Origin: Caldilineaceae bacterium
Lineage (GTDB): Bacteria; Chloroflexota; Anaerolineae; Caldilineales; Caldilineaceae
Assembly: GCA_022824025.1 (NCBI GenBank)
Contig: JAJEBF010000034.1
Span: 1 to 43,917 of the forward strand
Reading direction: 5' to 3'
DNA: 43,917 nt
In this document: in pieces, positions 1 to 9,695 of the stretch
How positions within the stretch are numbered: position 1 is the first letter of the stretch
Layout of the letters: every line of letters begins with the position of its first letter
Program-made: the position numbers and the translations under genes
Notes under the pieces: model-generated
Database searches by the model: none
Told to the model about the DNA's origin: nothing
The model's input: the letters and a program-made list of their open reading frames with translations, nothing else

Positions 1-150
1 AACCCCGCCTTCGACATCACGCCGCACCGCTACATCACAGGCATCGTAACCGAAGAGGGCATCTGCTACCCCCCCTTCGACCAGAGCCTGCGGACCGCCG
101 TACAAAGTGGACGGGCCGCCATTGAAGCGGAGCGATCTGAAAGAAAGTAA
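1..150 (+). CDS. mtnA: S-methyl-5-thioribose-1-phosphate isomerase, C-terminal fragment
   Basis: Only the last 49 codons are inside the window; the frame is open from base 1 and stops with TAA at 148-150. The fragment begins [20 protein letters not shown], which is the highly conserved C-terminal signature of MtnA (family pattern NPAFDVTP...ITAIVTE.G). MtnA isomerises 5-methylthioribose-1-phosphate to methylthioribulose-1-phosphate in the cytoplasmic methionine salvage pathway. The related eIF2B-alpha/ribose-1,5-bisphosphate isomerases share the fold, but this signature favours MtnA. Six bases separate it from the next gene, so co-transcription is likely, and genes of SAM metabolism follow downstream. 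Confidence 0.85.
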   Translation, partial: NPAFDITPHRYITGIVTEEGICYPPFDQSLRTAVQSGRAAIEAERSERK

Positions 151-156
151 AGAACA

Positions 157-759
157 ATGAGCCAACTGCGCCGTTTCGATCGCATCTGCGTCTTTTGCGG
201 CTCCAGCGACGGAATCGACCAGCGCTATTCACGGCAGGCCGCAGCCCTGGGAACTGAAATCGCCCGCCGAGGCTTTGGCCTCGTCTACGGCGGCGGTAAC
301 CTGGGCCTCATGGGCGCCGTCAGCAGGGCGGCCCATGATGGCGGCGCAAGAGTCTATGGAATCATCCCGGAGCCCCTCGCTGCCAAAGAGATCGCCGGTG
401 AAACAATCGGCCATATTGAGGTGGTCGAGACCATGCACCAACGTAAGGCTCGCATGACCCAACTCGCCGACGCCTTTGTCACTTTGCCAGGCGGAATCGG
501 CACGCTTGAAGAGTTGTTCGAAACAATCTCCTGGATACAACTGGGCATTCACAACAAGCCGATGGGCCTGCTCAATGTAAACGGCTTCTTCGATCCCCTC
601 CGCCAGATGCTCGCCCACCAGATCGACCAGGGCTTCATTGCGGAAAGGTATAGCCGGCTGCTCGTCGTTAACGATGAGCCGTCCGCGCTTATCGATGAGC
701 TTCTCCGCCATGAAACGCCCGAAAGCTCAGTCCAGTGGATCACCTCGGCACAGGCCTGA
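157..759 (+). CDS. LOG-family protein (putative nucleoside 5'-monophosphate phosphoribohydrolase)
   Basis: A 200-residue protein of the LOG/TIGR00730 family with a Rossmann-like fold. The N-terminal part carries FCGSSDG and GGGNLGLMG, and the diagnostic PGGIGTLEELFE (PGGxGTxxE) lies at about residues 110-121. Characterised members remove ribose 5-phosphate from cytokinin nucleotides or other purine nucleoside monophosphates, so a cytoplasmic role in nucleotide turnover is likely; the true substrate is not readable from sequence. Length is typical for the family. The start ATG follows the mtnA stop by 6 bases with only a weak purine-rich ribosome site (AAAGAA). Its place beside mtnA and an adenosine kinase gene fits a nucleoside/SAM by-product context. 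Confidence 0.85.
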   Translation: MSQLRRFDRICVFCGSSDGIDQRYSRQAAALGTEIARRGFGLVYGGGNLGLMGAVSRAAHDGGARVYGIIPEPLAAKEIAGETIGHIEVVETMHQRKARMTQLADAFVTLPGGIGTLEELFETISWIQLGIHNKPMGLLNVNGFFDPLRQMLAHQIDQGFIAERYSRLLVVNDEPSALIDELLRHETPESSVQWITSAQA

Positions 760-843
760 AATTCCTACCTATCTCCGGTCAGCCGCGCGCGTTAGCCGCG
801 CGCAAGTCCTTCCAGCACGTTGACGCGTGAGTCTGCCAGGCCT

Positions 844-1578
844 ATGACTTCAAATACGAATGGACTCCAGCAGATCATCGCCATCGGCGGCCACGGACTC
901 ACGTCCAGCGCCGAAGACGTGACCCTTAGCCGCTACATCCTCGACCAGGTTTCCGTCCCGCACCCACGCATCTGCTTCCTTTCCCAGGCAGGCGGCGAGG
1001 ATGCGTTCTACATCGCCAGCTTCTACCGACACTTTCTGGCCCTCGACGCCATTCCGTCAGACCTCTCCCTCTTCAGGCCGCACACCGCCAACATCGCCGA
1101 TTTCCTCCTCCAGCAGGACGCAATCTACGTGGGCGGCGGCAATACAAGGTCCATGCTGGCTCTATGGCGCGAGTGGCGTCTCGACCGGATCCTGCGCCAG
1201 GCGTGGCAAAACGGGACCCTCCTGTCAGGTGTAAGCGCAGGGGCAATCTGCTGGTTCGAACAAGGCCTTACCGACTCCATCCCGGGCAAACTCACCCCCC
1301 TACCCTGCCTCGGAATCCTCCCCGGCAGCTGTTCGCCCCACTTCGACGGAGAGTCGCAACGGCGCCCCAGCTACCATCGCCTGATCGCCGACCGCGAAAT
1401 GATGCCCGGCTTTGGCATCGACGACTATGCGGCCCTTCATTTCATCGGAGTCGATTCCATGAGAGCAGTTGCCTCCCGCGGCGGCGCAAATGCCTATCGC
1501 GTCGAAAGTTCAATGTCCAAGGCCGAAGAGAGCCGGCTTGAGGCCACGGTCCTCACCGCGCCAAACATTCGCTGCTAA
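844..1578 (+). CDS. Peptidase S51 / dipeptidase E-like protein
   Basis: A 244-residue protein resembling peptidase E (S51), cytoplasmic serine peptidases that cleave Asp-X dipeptides. It starts with an IIAIGGHG segment, has YVGGGNTRSML at about residues 95-105, and the nucleophile elbow GVSAGAICWF with the likely catalytic Ser at residue 131. These are the recognisable S51 blocks. A TTG at 820 is in frame, but ATG 844 places the conserved IGGHG near the N-terminus as usual. Cyanophycinase is a relative, but this protein is short and lacks extra domains, so a dipeptidase-like role is preferred. It lies in the same direction as its neighbours with an 84-base gap upstream. Confidence 0.75.
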   Translation: MTSNTNGLQQIIAIGGHGLTSSAEDVTLSRYILDQVSVPHPRICFLSQAGGEDAFYIASFYRHFLALDAIPSDLSLFRPHTANIADFLLQQDAIYVGGGNTRSMLALWREWRLDRILRQAWQNGTLLSGVSAGAICWFEQGLTDSIPGKLTPLPCLGILPGSCSPHFDGESQRRPSYHRLIADREMMPGFGIDDYAALHFIGVDSMRAVASRGGANAYRVESSMSKAEESRLEATVLTAPNIRC

Positions 1579-1616
1579 AGTCAATCTCCCGACAACCCCA
1601 CACGAACGGACGCCCA

Positions 1617-2573
1617 ATGAAAATCGTCGTTTCCGGCTCCATCGCCTATGACTACCTCATGACCTTCCCCGGTCGGTTCACCGACCAGATCATCCCCGAA
1701 AAACTGACCCGCCTGAGCGTGAGCTTTTTGGTAGAAGAAATGGTCCGACAGCGTGGCGGAACCGCCGCCAACATCGCCTACTCGCTTAAACTCCTCGGTG
1801 GTGAGCCCATCCTCCTCGGCACCGTAGGCCAGGACTTCGGCGACTACAGGACCTGGCTCAACGAGCACGCCATTCGCACCGATCACATCGTTGAAATCCC
1901 ACACAAATTCACCGCCAGCTTCTTTGTCAGCACCGACGAAGAGCAGAACCAGATAGCCAACTTCTACGCCGGCGCAATGAGCGACTGCCGCTCGGTCTCT
2001 TTGGCCGACCGGGGCCTGACCGACGCCGACGTCGTCATCATCAGCCCCAATGACCCCCAGGCCATGCTCAACTACGCCGCAGAGTGCCGCGACCTGGATA
2101 TCCCCTTCGCCTACGACCCCAGCCAGCAGACAGCGCGCCTCAGCGGCGAGGACCTGCGTAACAGTATTCCCGGCTCAAGCTGGATGATGGTCAACGACTA
2201 TGAGATGGCCGTCATCGAGGGCAAAACCGGCTGGTCGAGAGAAAAGATTCTGCAGGAAGTCGGCACGCTCATCGTCACCGAAGGCCGGGCCGGTAGCCGC
2301 ATAGTCCACCAGGGCGAAGAGTTCCACATTCCGGTTGCCCCGCCTCAGAATGTCGCCGAGCCCACCGGCGTCGGCGACGCATACCGGGGCGCTTTCTTCG
2401 CCGCCCACAGCGCCGGACTTCCCGTTGACGTGTGCGGACGCGTCGGCGCGCTGTGCGCGACCTATGTGCTCGAACAGGTGGGCACCACCAACCACACGTT
2501 CACGCCCCAGGAATTCGCGCGCCGCTATCAGCAGGCGTTCGGCGAAGAGCTGCTCTGGGGAGAACCGGTTTGA
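1617..2573 (+). CDS. Adenosine kinase (PfkB family, mycobacterial type)
   Basis: A 318-residue PfkB-family kinase. It begins with VSGSIAYDYLMTFPGRF, has the PfkB substrate block RGGTAANIAYSLKLLGG near residues 45-61, NDP and YDPSQQTARLSG in the middle, and the nucleotide/catalytic block PTGVGDAYRGAFFA near residue 245, whose Asp is the catalytic base. Overall pattern and length resemble the Mycobacterium tuberculosis adenosine kinase (Rv2202c type) from memory, more than ribokinase or fructokinase. Predicted reaction: ATP plus adenosine to AMP plus ADP in the cytoplasm. With ahcY and metK downstream, it would remove the adenosine made by AhcY and pull SAH hydrolysis forward. Another sugar kinase specificity cannot be excluded. 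Confidence 0.8.
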   Translation: MKIVVSGSIAYDYLMTFPGRFTDQIIPEKLTRLSVSFLVEEMVRQRGGTAANIAYSLKLLGGEPILLGTVGQDFGDYRTWLNEHAIRTDHIVEIPHKFTASFFVSTDEEQNQIANFYAGAMSDCRSVSLADRGLTDADVVIISPNDPQAMLNYAAECRDLDIPFAYDPSQQTARLSGEDLRNSIPGSSWMMVNDYEMAVIEGKTGWSREKILQEVGTLIVTEGRAGSRIVHQGEEFHIPVAPPQNVAEPTGVGDAYRGAFFAAHSAGLPVDVCGRVGALCATYVLEQVGTTNHTFTPQEFARRYQQAFGEELLWGEPV

Positions 2574-2581
2574 AGCCCGGC

Positions 2582-3469
2582 ATGAACTGTCTCACCCCAG
2601 ACGGCAGGGCTATCCTGGCTGCAGATCCCGTCTGGGCCGCCTACGCCATCGCTGACCTGCGTCCCGATCTTGCCCGCCACTGCCGCTGGCATGTCGCGCC
2701 CGATGGCGGTGGACTTGCACTCATCTTCTCCGGTCTGGAGCCGCCAATCCTTCTGGCGGCCGGGACGACCGAAGGGGTCCACGCCGCCCTGAGCGACGCC
2801 GAACTGCCTGATGAAGTTTTCCTCAGCGTACTCCCTTCCCACCTGCCCGCAGTCAAGCAGCGATTCCAGCGCATCGCGCTGTATGAAATGGTACGCATGG
2901 TATTCCCGCCCAGGAAAAAGCTACCTCGACTCGCAAAATCGGCCCGTCGCCTTTCCCAAGTCGACGGCAAGCGGCTGACCGCTCTATACCAATGCGGAGG
3001 GGAATTCGCCCCCGACGCCTTCGACCCCTCACAACTCAACGACGGATACTTTTTTGGCATCGAAGACGATAACGGCGCCCTTGCCGCGGCAGGAGGCACG
3101 CATGTCGCCTTCCGTAGGCAGCGTCCCCTTCTGACCAACGCGAACCTGAATCCCTCCAGCGGCTCTAGTTCGATAGACAATATCATTTCGCGGGGCGTAG
3201 CGGCCATAGGCAACATCTATACTAGGCCCGACCGACGCAACCTGGGCTACGCGAAAGCCGTCTCAAGCAGCATCACTCGCGCACTCCAAAGAGATGGATT
3301 CAACGTGATTGTGCTCAACGTAGACAAACACAATTTGGTTGCCAGATCCTTGTATGAGAAGCTAGGATTTGAATTACATTGCCTATTCTTCGAAGGTCTG
3401 GCGGAAAAAGTCTGTGGAACCGACGACGGGCAAAGTATTTTGAAGAAGATTCCCAAGGAAAAAGCGTGA
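2582..3469 (+). CDS. GNAT-family N-acetyltransferase
   Basis: A 295-residue protein whose C-terminal third is a GNAT domain. The acetyl-CoA-binding block is IYTRPDRRNLGYAKAVSSSI (a variant of RxxGxG/A), followed by VIVLNVDKHNLVARSLYEKL, the usual beta-strand and Leu/Tyr-rich helix. The N-terminal two thirds are not recognised and may be a second, diverged GNAT half. ATG 2582 was chosen; TTG 2570 overlaps the previous stop and is also in frame. Its stop overlaps the GTG of the following ATPase gene (GTGA). Base composition drops from GC-rich to clearly AT-richer near 3280, inside the gene, and stays low through the next two genes. Substrate unknown. Confidence 0.7.
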   Translation: MNCLTPDGRAILAADPVWAAYAIADLRPDLARHCRWHVAPDGGGLALIFSGLEPPILLAAGTTEGVHAALSDAELPDEVFLSVLPSHLPAVKQRFQRIALYEMVRMVFPPRKKLPRLAKSARRLSQVDGKRLTALYQCGGEFAPDAFDPSQLNDGYFFGIEDDNGALAAAGGTHVAFRRQRPLLTNANLNPSSGSSSIDNIISRGVAAIGNIYTRPDRRNLGYAKAVSSSITRALQRDGFNVIVLNVDKHNLVARSLYEKLGFELHCLFFEGLAEKVCGTDDGQSILKKIPKEKA

Positions 3470-5028
3470 CTACAGAATTCAAGTCTGGACCAGTCAGCCT
3501 TAGACTTACCAACTTTGGGCCGGTCAGCGACGGCGAGATCGAACTGCGTCCGATGACTGTATTCGTCGGCCCAAGCAATTCAGGCAAGTCATTTGCGGCT
3601 GCCTTAGTTTACGCTTTGCACAACTTTTTCAATGATGACTCAAGAGAAATCCCTTACATGCACTCACGTGGAGTGGGGTCCTACGACTCTATTCTGACCC
3701 CAATTCAAGAGTCACAATTGTCCGAACGCAACTGCAACTATCTTTTCGACTGGTTTATTGACGTGTTCCCAGGCCTTATAGCCGACGACGCTTTAGCACG
3801 AGGCAGGCTAGAGAACCGTCTACTGGAATTGCCCCAGGCTGTAGCAGACTTAGTGCGCCCTTATCTCCAAAATGTATCAAGCTGGGCCGAAGACCTTGAT
3901 TTAGAGCTGGCAAGATGCCTCGGAGTTGACAACACAAGCCGACTGATTCAATACCCAGGAACAGGTACAGCCTCAATTTCCTTGCAAAGGAGCAATAGGG
4001 CTCAACAGAATGAGTACTTTGGATATGAAATTACCTTGACGCCAAATGGACTGGCAGTAGACTCCTCAGTTCCTGAGGAAGTTCCTTTCCATTTCGGAAG
4101 CAATACGGTTGTGAGGCGTCTACCCGCGCGCTGGCGGATGAACCCCTTTCTCCTGCGGGACGACTCCAAGAGGGAAGTCGCGATTAGCCTTTTGGTCGTG
4201 CTTGCTGACGAAATAGCGTATCGACTCTTAGATCCTGTTAGTACGACCGCTCTCTTCCTTCCTTCCGATCGCGCTGGAATCATGCACGCGAGCCAGGTCG
4301 TGGTCCAATCCCTCATTGCTAGCGCCTCACGCAAGGTACAGAGACCAGGCAATCCAAGGTCATCGATGTCGGGACTGCTTGGAGATTACCTTGAAAAACT
4401 AATTGAGCTTGTTGGCGCCTCTCAGGCGAAAAAAGGCATCTTTGCTGAACTCGCAGCAGATATGGAAGATAGAATCCTAGGTGGAAATGTGGGAGTTGAA
4501 CGGAAGGAAATTGACTTTCCTTCCTTTGTGTTTCGACCTCGAGGATGGGACCGGGACCTCCCTCTGATCAACTCGTCTTCAATGGTCTCGGAATTATTGC
4601 CCATCGTAATGTATCTGAGACATGTCGTACAGACAGGTGACCTCCTTATCATTGAAGGGCCAGAGGCTCATTTGCACCCTGAATTGCAGGCAAGACTTAC
4701 CCGCCTACTCGTTGCTGCCGTCAATTCTGGTATCCGAATCCTCATTACAACGCACAGCGAGTGGATCCTTGAGGAACTCGCAAACCTGGTCCGGCTGTCT
4801 GAACTTCCTTTCGAAAACCGAGATGGGATTGAAGACCCGGAGATAGCGCTTAACCCCGAACAGTTGGGCGCATGGTTCTTCGAGCCGAACAAAGACGCAG
4901 GAGGTTCAGTCATCCGGGAAATCTCGCTTGACGAAGAGTCTGCTACCTTTCCGGCCGGTTTCGGGCTCGTAACCGAGTCCCTGTACAATCGTTGGGTGGA
5001 GATTTCTAACCGCATCCAAGAAGGATAA
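3466..5028 (+). CDS. AAA family ATPase (AAA15/OLD-like), possible defence ATPase
   Basis: A 520-residue ABC/SMC-type ATPase read from GTG 3466, which overlaps the upstream stop. It opens LRLTNFGPVSDGEIELRP, the common N-terminus of AAA15/AAA21 ATPases, then Walker A GPSNSGKS (residues 35-42). A long helical middle follows. Near the end are an SSMVSEL signature-like block, a Walker B region LLIIEGPEAHLHPELQ (about residues 393-408) and ILITTHSEWILEEL with the switch His. No TOPRIM domain follows, unlike OLD nucleases, so the partner encoded 5 bases downstream may supply the effector. The residue after the Walker B acid is Gly (398) where Glu is usual. The GC content is lower than the surroundings, suggesting acquisition. 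Function in phage defence is inference from family context only. Confidence 0.75.
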   Translation: MTTEFKSGPVSLRLTNFGPVSDGEIELRPMTVFVGPSNSGKSFAAALVYALHNFFNDDSREIPYMHSRGVGSYDSILTPIQESQLSERNCNYLFDWFIDVFPGLIADDALARGRLENRLLELPQAVADLVRPYLQNVSSWAEDLDLELARCLGVDNTSRLIQYPGTGTASISLQRSNRAQQNEYFGYEITLTPNGLAVDSSVPEEVPFHFGSNTVVRRLPARWRMNPFLLRDDSKREVAISLLVVLADEIAYRLLDPVSTTALFLPSDRAGIMHASQVVVQSLIASASRKVQRPGNPRSSMSGLLGDYLEKLIELVGASQAKKGIFAELAADMEDRILGGNVGVERKEIDFPSFVFRPRGWDRDLPLINSSSMVSELLPIVMYLRHVVQTGDLLIIEGPEAHLHPELQARLTRLLVAAVNSGIRILITTHSEWILEELANLVRLSELPFENRDGIEDPEIALNPEQLGAWFFEPNKDAGGSVIREISLDEESATFPAGFGLVTESLYNRWVEISNRIQEG

Positions 5029-5033
5029 CCCAT

Positions 5034-6880
<1,847 letters not shown>

Positions 6881-6925
6881 GAACCGCGCCCGCGGCCACC
6901 GCCGCTGCAGTCAGGAGACGAACCA

Positions 6926-8140
6926 ATGAGCAGTACCTTCATGACCGCCCCTTCCCTTCTATTTACGAGCGAGTCGGTAACCGAGGGGCACCCCGATAAG
7001 ATGTGCGATCAGATCAGCGACGCCGTCGTAGACGCCATCATGTGCGAGGACCCGAATGCCCGCATCGCCTGCGAAACCGCAGTCAAAACCGGCTTCGTCA
7101 TGCTTCTCGGTGAAATCACCACCACTGCGAAACTGAACTTCGATGCGCTCGTTAGGTCCGTCGTCAAAGATATCGGCTTTGACAGCAGCGACAAGGGCTT
7201 CGACGGCGACACCTGCGGTGTGCAAGTCGCAATCGCGTCTCAATCTCCCGATATCGCCCTTGGCGTCGATCGCGCCCAGGAATTCAAGACGAACCAGATG
7301 GATAGCGAAGAGGACGAAATCGAGTCTGTCGGCGCCGGAGATCAGGGCATGATGTTCGGTTTCGCCTGCAACGAGACCGATACGCTTATGCCTCTGCCCA
7401 TCTTCCTCGCCCACACACTCAGTCGACGCCTCGCCGAACTGCGCAAGACAGGAGACCTGCCCTGGCTGGGTCCCGATGGCAAGTCTCAGGTGACGGTCGA
7501 GTACAGCTTCGGAAAGCCAAAGCGCATCCACACTGTACTCATCAGCACGCAGCACAGTCCAGACATCAGCCAGGATGAAATCAGAAACCAGATTGTCGAG
7601 CGCTGCATCATCCCCTCTCTTCCGCCCGAAATGGTCGATGATGGACTGCGTATCTTCGTAAACCCCACCGGGCGGTTCGTCGTTGGCGGCCCTATGGGCG
7701 ACGCCGGCCTGACCGGCCGCAAAATCATCGTCGATACCTACGGCGGCATGGGCCGCCACGGGGGCGGCGCATTTAGCGGAAAAGACTGCACCAAGGTCGA
7801 CCGCAGCGGCGCCTACGCAGCCCGTTGGGTCGCCAAGAACATCGTCGCCGCCGGCCTGGCCGACCGCTGCGAGATCCAACTCGCCTACGCCATCGGCGTT
7901 GCCCGGCCTCTCAGCGTCAACGTCGAAACCTTCGGCACCGGCGCCGCCAGCGACGCGACCATTGAAAAACTGATCGAAGCCAACTTCGACCTGCGTCCCG
8001 GCGCCATCATCCGCGATCTGAAACTGCGCCGCCCAATCTACCGCCAGACCGCCGCATATGGTCACTTCGGCCGAGAAGACATCGACCTCCCCTGGGAAGA
8101 CACGACCATCGCCGACAAATTGCGGCAGTCCATTGGCTGA
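6926..8140 (+). CDS. metK: S-adenosylmethionine synthetase
   Basis: A 404-residue MetK. Diagnostic blocks are [20 protein letters not shown] at the N-terminus, [19 protein letters not shown] (the hexapeptide ATP-binding region) and [19 protein letters not shown], the P-loop-like signature. It condenses ATP and methionine to SAM plus phosphate and pyrophosphate as a cytoplasmic oligomer using Mg2+ and K+. The start ATG follows CAGGAGAC with good spacing. It lies 45 bases after ahcY in the same direction, so the two are probably co-transcribed. No SAM riboswitch was recognised in the short leader. Length and motifs are complete; this call is secure. Confidence 0.97.
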   Translation: MSSTFMTAPSLLFTSESVTEGHPDKMCDQISDAVVDAIMCEDPNARIACETAVKTGFVMLLGEITTTAKLNFDALVRSVVKDIGFDSSDKGFDGDTCGVQVAIASQSPDIALGVDRAQEFKTNQMDSEEDEIESVGAGDQGMMFGFACNETDTLMPLPIFLAHTLSRRLAELRKTGDLPWLGPDGKSQVTVEYSFGKPKRIHTVLISTQHSPDISQDEIRNQIVERCIIPSLPPEMVDDGLRIFVNPTGRFVVGGPMGDAGLTGRKIIVDTYGGMGRHGGGAFSGKDCTKVDRSGAYAARWVAKNIVAAGLADRCEIQLAYAIGVARPLSVNVETFGTGAASDATIEKLIEANFDLRPGAIIRDLKLRRPIYRQTAAYGHFGREDIDLPWEDTTIADKLRQSIG

Positions 8141-8148
8141 ATCCAAAC

Positions 8149-9051
8149 ATGACCATGGAGACCCGTCAGCAAAGTCGCGCCGCGCATTTCTCCTTGAGCG
8201 CCCTGCCGCCCGCCTTCTGGTACATCGTCGCGGCATCGCTCGCGCTCGCTCTGCTAACCATCCTCTTCATGGTCGTGCAGGGCTACCGCGACGGGCTCGC
8301 ACGCGGCGAGGCCCAGAGACGTCAGCAGGCCGCCATCCTTCTCCAACGCGGCTCGGACATGCTTGACGCCGGTTTGCACGATGAAGCCTTGGCCGTCTAC
8401 GAAAGAATCCTGGAATTCGACCCCGAAAACGAGGCCGCGCGCAGCGCGATCCTCACCGTCCACGCTTCACCGACCCCCGAACCCGTCACCGTCGTAGAGA
8501 CCCAGCCAACAGCCGTCGACCTAGAGTGGGCCGCAGCCGTTTCGCTGTACGAAGAGGGGCGCTGGCAAGAAGCGATACAGCAATTCTCCCGCGTGCAGTC
8601 GTTGCAGAAAGACTACAAAGGCGAGGAGCTGGAACAGAGGCTCTTCTCCGCCTATGTAGAGCTGGCCAGGGCTGTCGTCGCCGAGGGAAACCTTGAAGAG
8701 GCCGTTCAGCTCTTCGACAAGGCACTGGAAATTGAGCCCAATGACACCCAGGTCCGTCACGATCGCCTTATGATCGCCCACTACGTCGACGTCAAAACAT
8801 ATTGGGCGGCCGACTGGACCCGCGTCATCCGCCTCCTTGAAATCCTCTATACGATCGATCCGGACTACAGAGACGTACGCTACCTTCTGCAAAGGGCGCA
8901 CGTCGAACAGGGCGAAAGTCTCGCCTACGAGGAGAAGTGGTGCGACGCCGCCGCCGAATACACCAGCGCCATCGCTGTTCTCGACTGGCTCGACCTCCGC
9001 CGAAGGCGAGACTACCTCGCCGCCCAATGCCGCAACGCCGCCAGCGGCTGA
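8149..9051 (+). CDS. Membrane-anchored tetratricopeptide repeat protein
   Basis: A 300-residue protein with a single N-terminal membrane segment at about residues 20-47 (AFWYIVAASLALALLTILFM), followed by a TPR region. TPR-like helices are visible as LHDEALAVYERILEFDPENE, RWQEAIQQFSRVQSL, NLEEAVQLFDKALEIEPND and a final CDAAAEYTSAIAVLDWLDL. No catalytic motif was seen, so a scaffold or protein-interaction role at the membrane is the most that can be said. It begins 9 bases after the metK stop, so it may share that transcript, though a functional link is unclear. A hairpin lies 40 bases past its stop and may end the transcript. Confidence 0.75.
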   Translation: MTMETRQQSRAAHFSLSALPPAFWYIVAASLALALLTILFMVVQGYRDGLARGEAQRRQQAAILLQRGSDMLDAGLHDEALAVYERILEFDPENEAARSAILTVHASPTPEPVTVVETQPTAVDLEWAAAVSLYEEGRWQEAIQQFSRVQSLQKDYKGEELEQRLFSAYVELARAVVAEGNLEEAVQLFDKALEIEPNDTQVRHDRLMIAHYVDVKTYWAADWTRVIRLLEILYTIDPDYRDVRYLLQRAHVEQGESLAYEEKWCDAAAEYTSAIAVLDWLDLRRRRDYLAAQCRNAASG

Positions 9052-9088
9052 ACGTCCGCCACCCCATCCTTACCCTCATTCTCCTGTA

Positions 9089-9111
9089 AGGGCGCCCCTT
9101 GTGGGTGCCCT
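9089..9111 (+). terminator. Possible terminator hairpin after the TPR gene
   Basis: Nine base pairs can form between AGGGCGCCC (9089-9097) and GGGTGCCCT (9103-9111), one of them G-U, around a five-base loop. It lies 38 bases past the TPR gene stop. No T-run follows, so it may act with Rho or only stabilise the 3' end. The same kind of GGGCGCCCC repeat occurs at about 37799-37808, so it could also be a dispersed repeat. Confidence 0.4.
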
Positions 9112-9143
9112 AACCACGCCGCTCCCCCCTATGCCCGTCCGGG

Positions 9144-9205
9144 CCCCTCCGTGGATCAGTGCCCTTGCCGTTTTCCTTGCCCCTCCGTAATTCTCCGTGG
9201 ATCAC
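9144..9205 (+). repeat. Dispersed CCGTGGATC motif, two copies
   Basis: CCCCTCCGTGGATCAGTG (9144-9161) and TTCTCCGTGGATCACAG (9191-9207) lie in the 240-base non-coding stretch before the tRNA promoter. Related copies occur near 33482-33504 (CCTCCGTG...TTGGATCACC) and 37963-37986 (CCCCGTG...CCGTGGATCCAC), always non-coding and in the same orientation. The pattern CTCCGTG-N4-6-TCCGTGGATCA suggests a small repeat family; its function is unknown. Confidence 0.5.
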
Positions 9206-9247
9206 AGACCTTTCCGCTCTCCCCAACTCTCTCCCATCATCCTGAAA

Positions 9248-9276
9248 TTGTCCTTTCCCCCGAATCCAGATATAAT
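9248..9276 (+). promoter_or_regulatory. Sigma70-type promoter of the tRNA cluster
   Basis: TTGTCC (9248-9253) and a perfect TATAAT (9271-9276) are separated by 17 bases. The predicted start near 9283 lies about nine bases before the first tRNA. This is one of the best promoter matches in the window and fits strong, constitutive expression of the three tRNAs. Confidence 0.8.
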
Positions 9277-9291
9277 GGTCCTGCACAAATC

Positions 9292-9367
<76 letters not shown>

Positions 9368-9368
9368 T

Positions 9369-9439
9369 GCGGGTATAGCTCAATGGTAGAGCGCCGGCCT
9401 TCCAAGCCGACGATGCGGGTTCGATCCCCGCTACCCGCT
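9369..9439 (+). tRNA. tRNA-Gly (anticodon TCC)
   Basis: A 71-base cloverleaf with acceptor arms GCGGGTA and TACCCGC and discriminator T. The D arm is GCTC-AATGGTA-GAGC. The anticodon loop CTTCCAA gives TCC at 9401-9403; the stem CCGGC/GCCGA has one C-A mismatch at its outer pair. The T arm is GCGGG-TTCGATC-CCCGC. CCA is not encoded. It starts 3 bases after tRNA-Pro. Confidence 0.95.
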
Positions 9440-9461
9440 CCTTCCCGCGGCGCCCCGCGAC

Positions 9462-9533
9462 GGATCGGTAGCTCAATGGCAGAGCAAGGAGCTCATAACT
9501 CCTGGGTTACAGGTTCGAGTCCTGTCCGATCCA
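9462..9533 (+). tRNA. tRNA-Met (anticodon CAT, elongator type)
   Basis: A 72-base cloverleaf with acceptor arms GGATCGG and CCGATCC and discriminator A. The anticodon stem AGGAG/CTCCT closes the loop CTCATAA, with CAT at 9494-9496; the T arm is ACAGG-TTCGAGT-CCTGT. The first pair G-C is complete, unlike initiator tRNAs, so it is an elongator. A tRNA-Ile2 with a modified CAT anticodon is possible but less likely. CCA is not encoded. Confidence 0.9.
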
Positions 9534-9595
9534 CTCACGGCTTCACCACGCCTTCCCCTCCGCCCGAAACCCTGTAGTCGCATACCGCCCCAATC

Positions 9596-9624
9596 CTGAT
9601 CCCACGCTCTGCTTGTGCTATAAT
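9596..9624 (+). promoter_or_regulatory. Extended -10 promoter of era
   Basis: TGCTATAAT (9616-9624) is an extended -10 element with a perfect TATAAT. Only a weak -35 (CTGATC, 9596-9601) lies 17 bases upstream, which is usual for extended -10 promoters. The start near 9631 gives a 65-base leader before era. The same TGCTATAAT occurs at 37391-37399. Confidence 0.65.
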
Positions 9625-9695
9625 TCGCTGGCGACTGCACCTCCATCTCCATGCGCGCGCCTGTAAGGATTCTGCGGCAGCAAAGACAGGGAAAA

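Noticed and set aside
781..803. Direct repeat AGCCGCGCGC, two copies 3 bases apart, between the LOG and S51 genes
   Set aside because: The repeat is short and highly GC-biased, so chance or slippage is enough to explain it; no function is suggested by its position.
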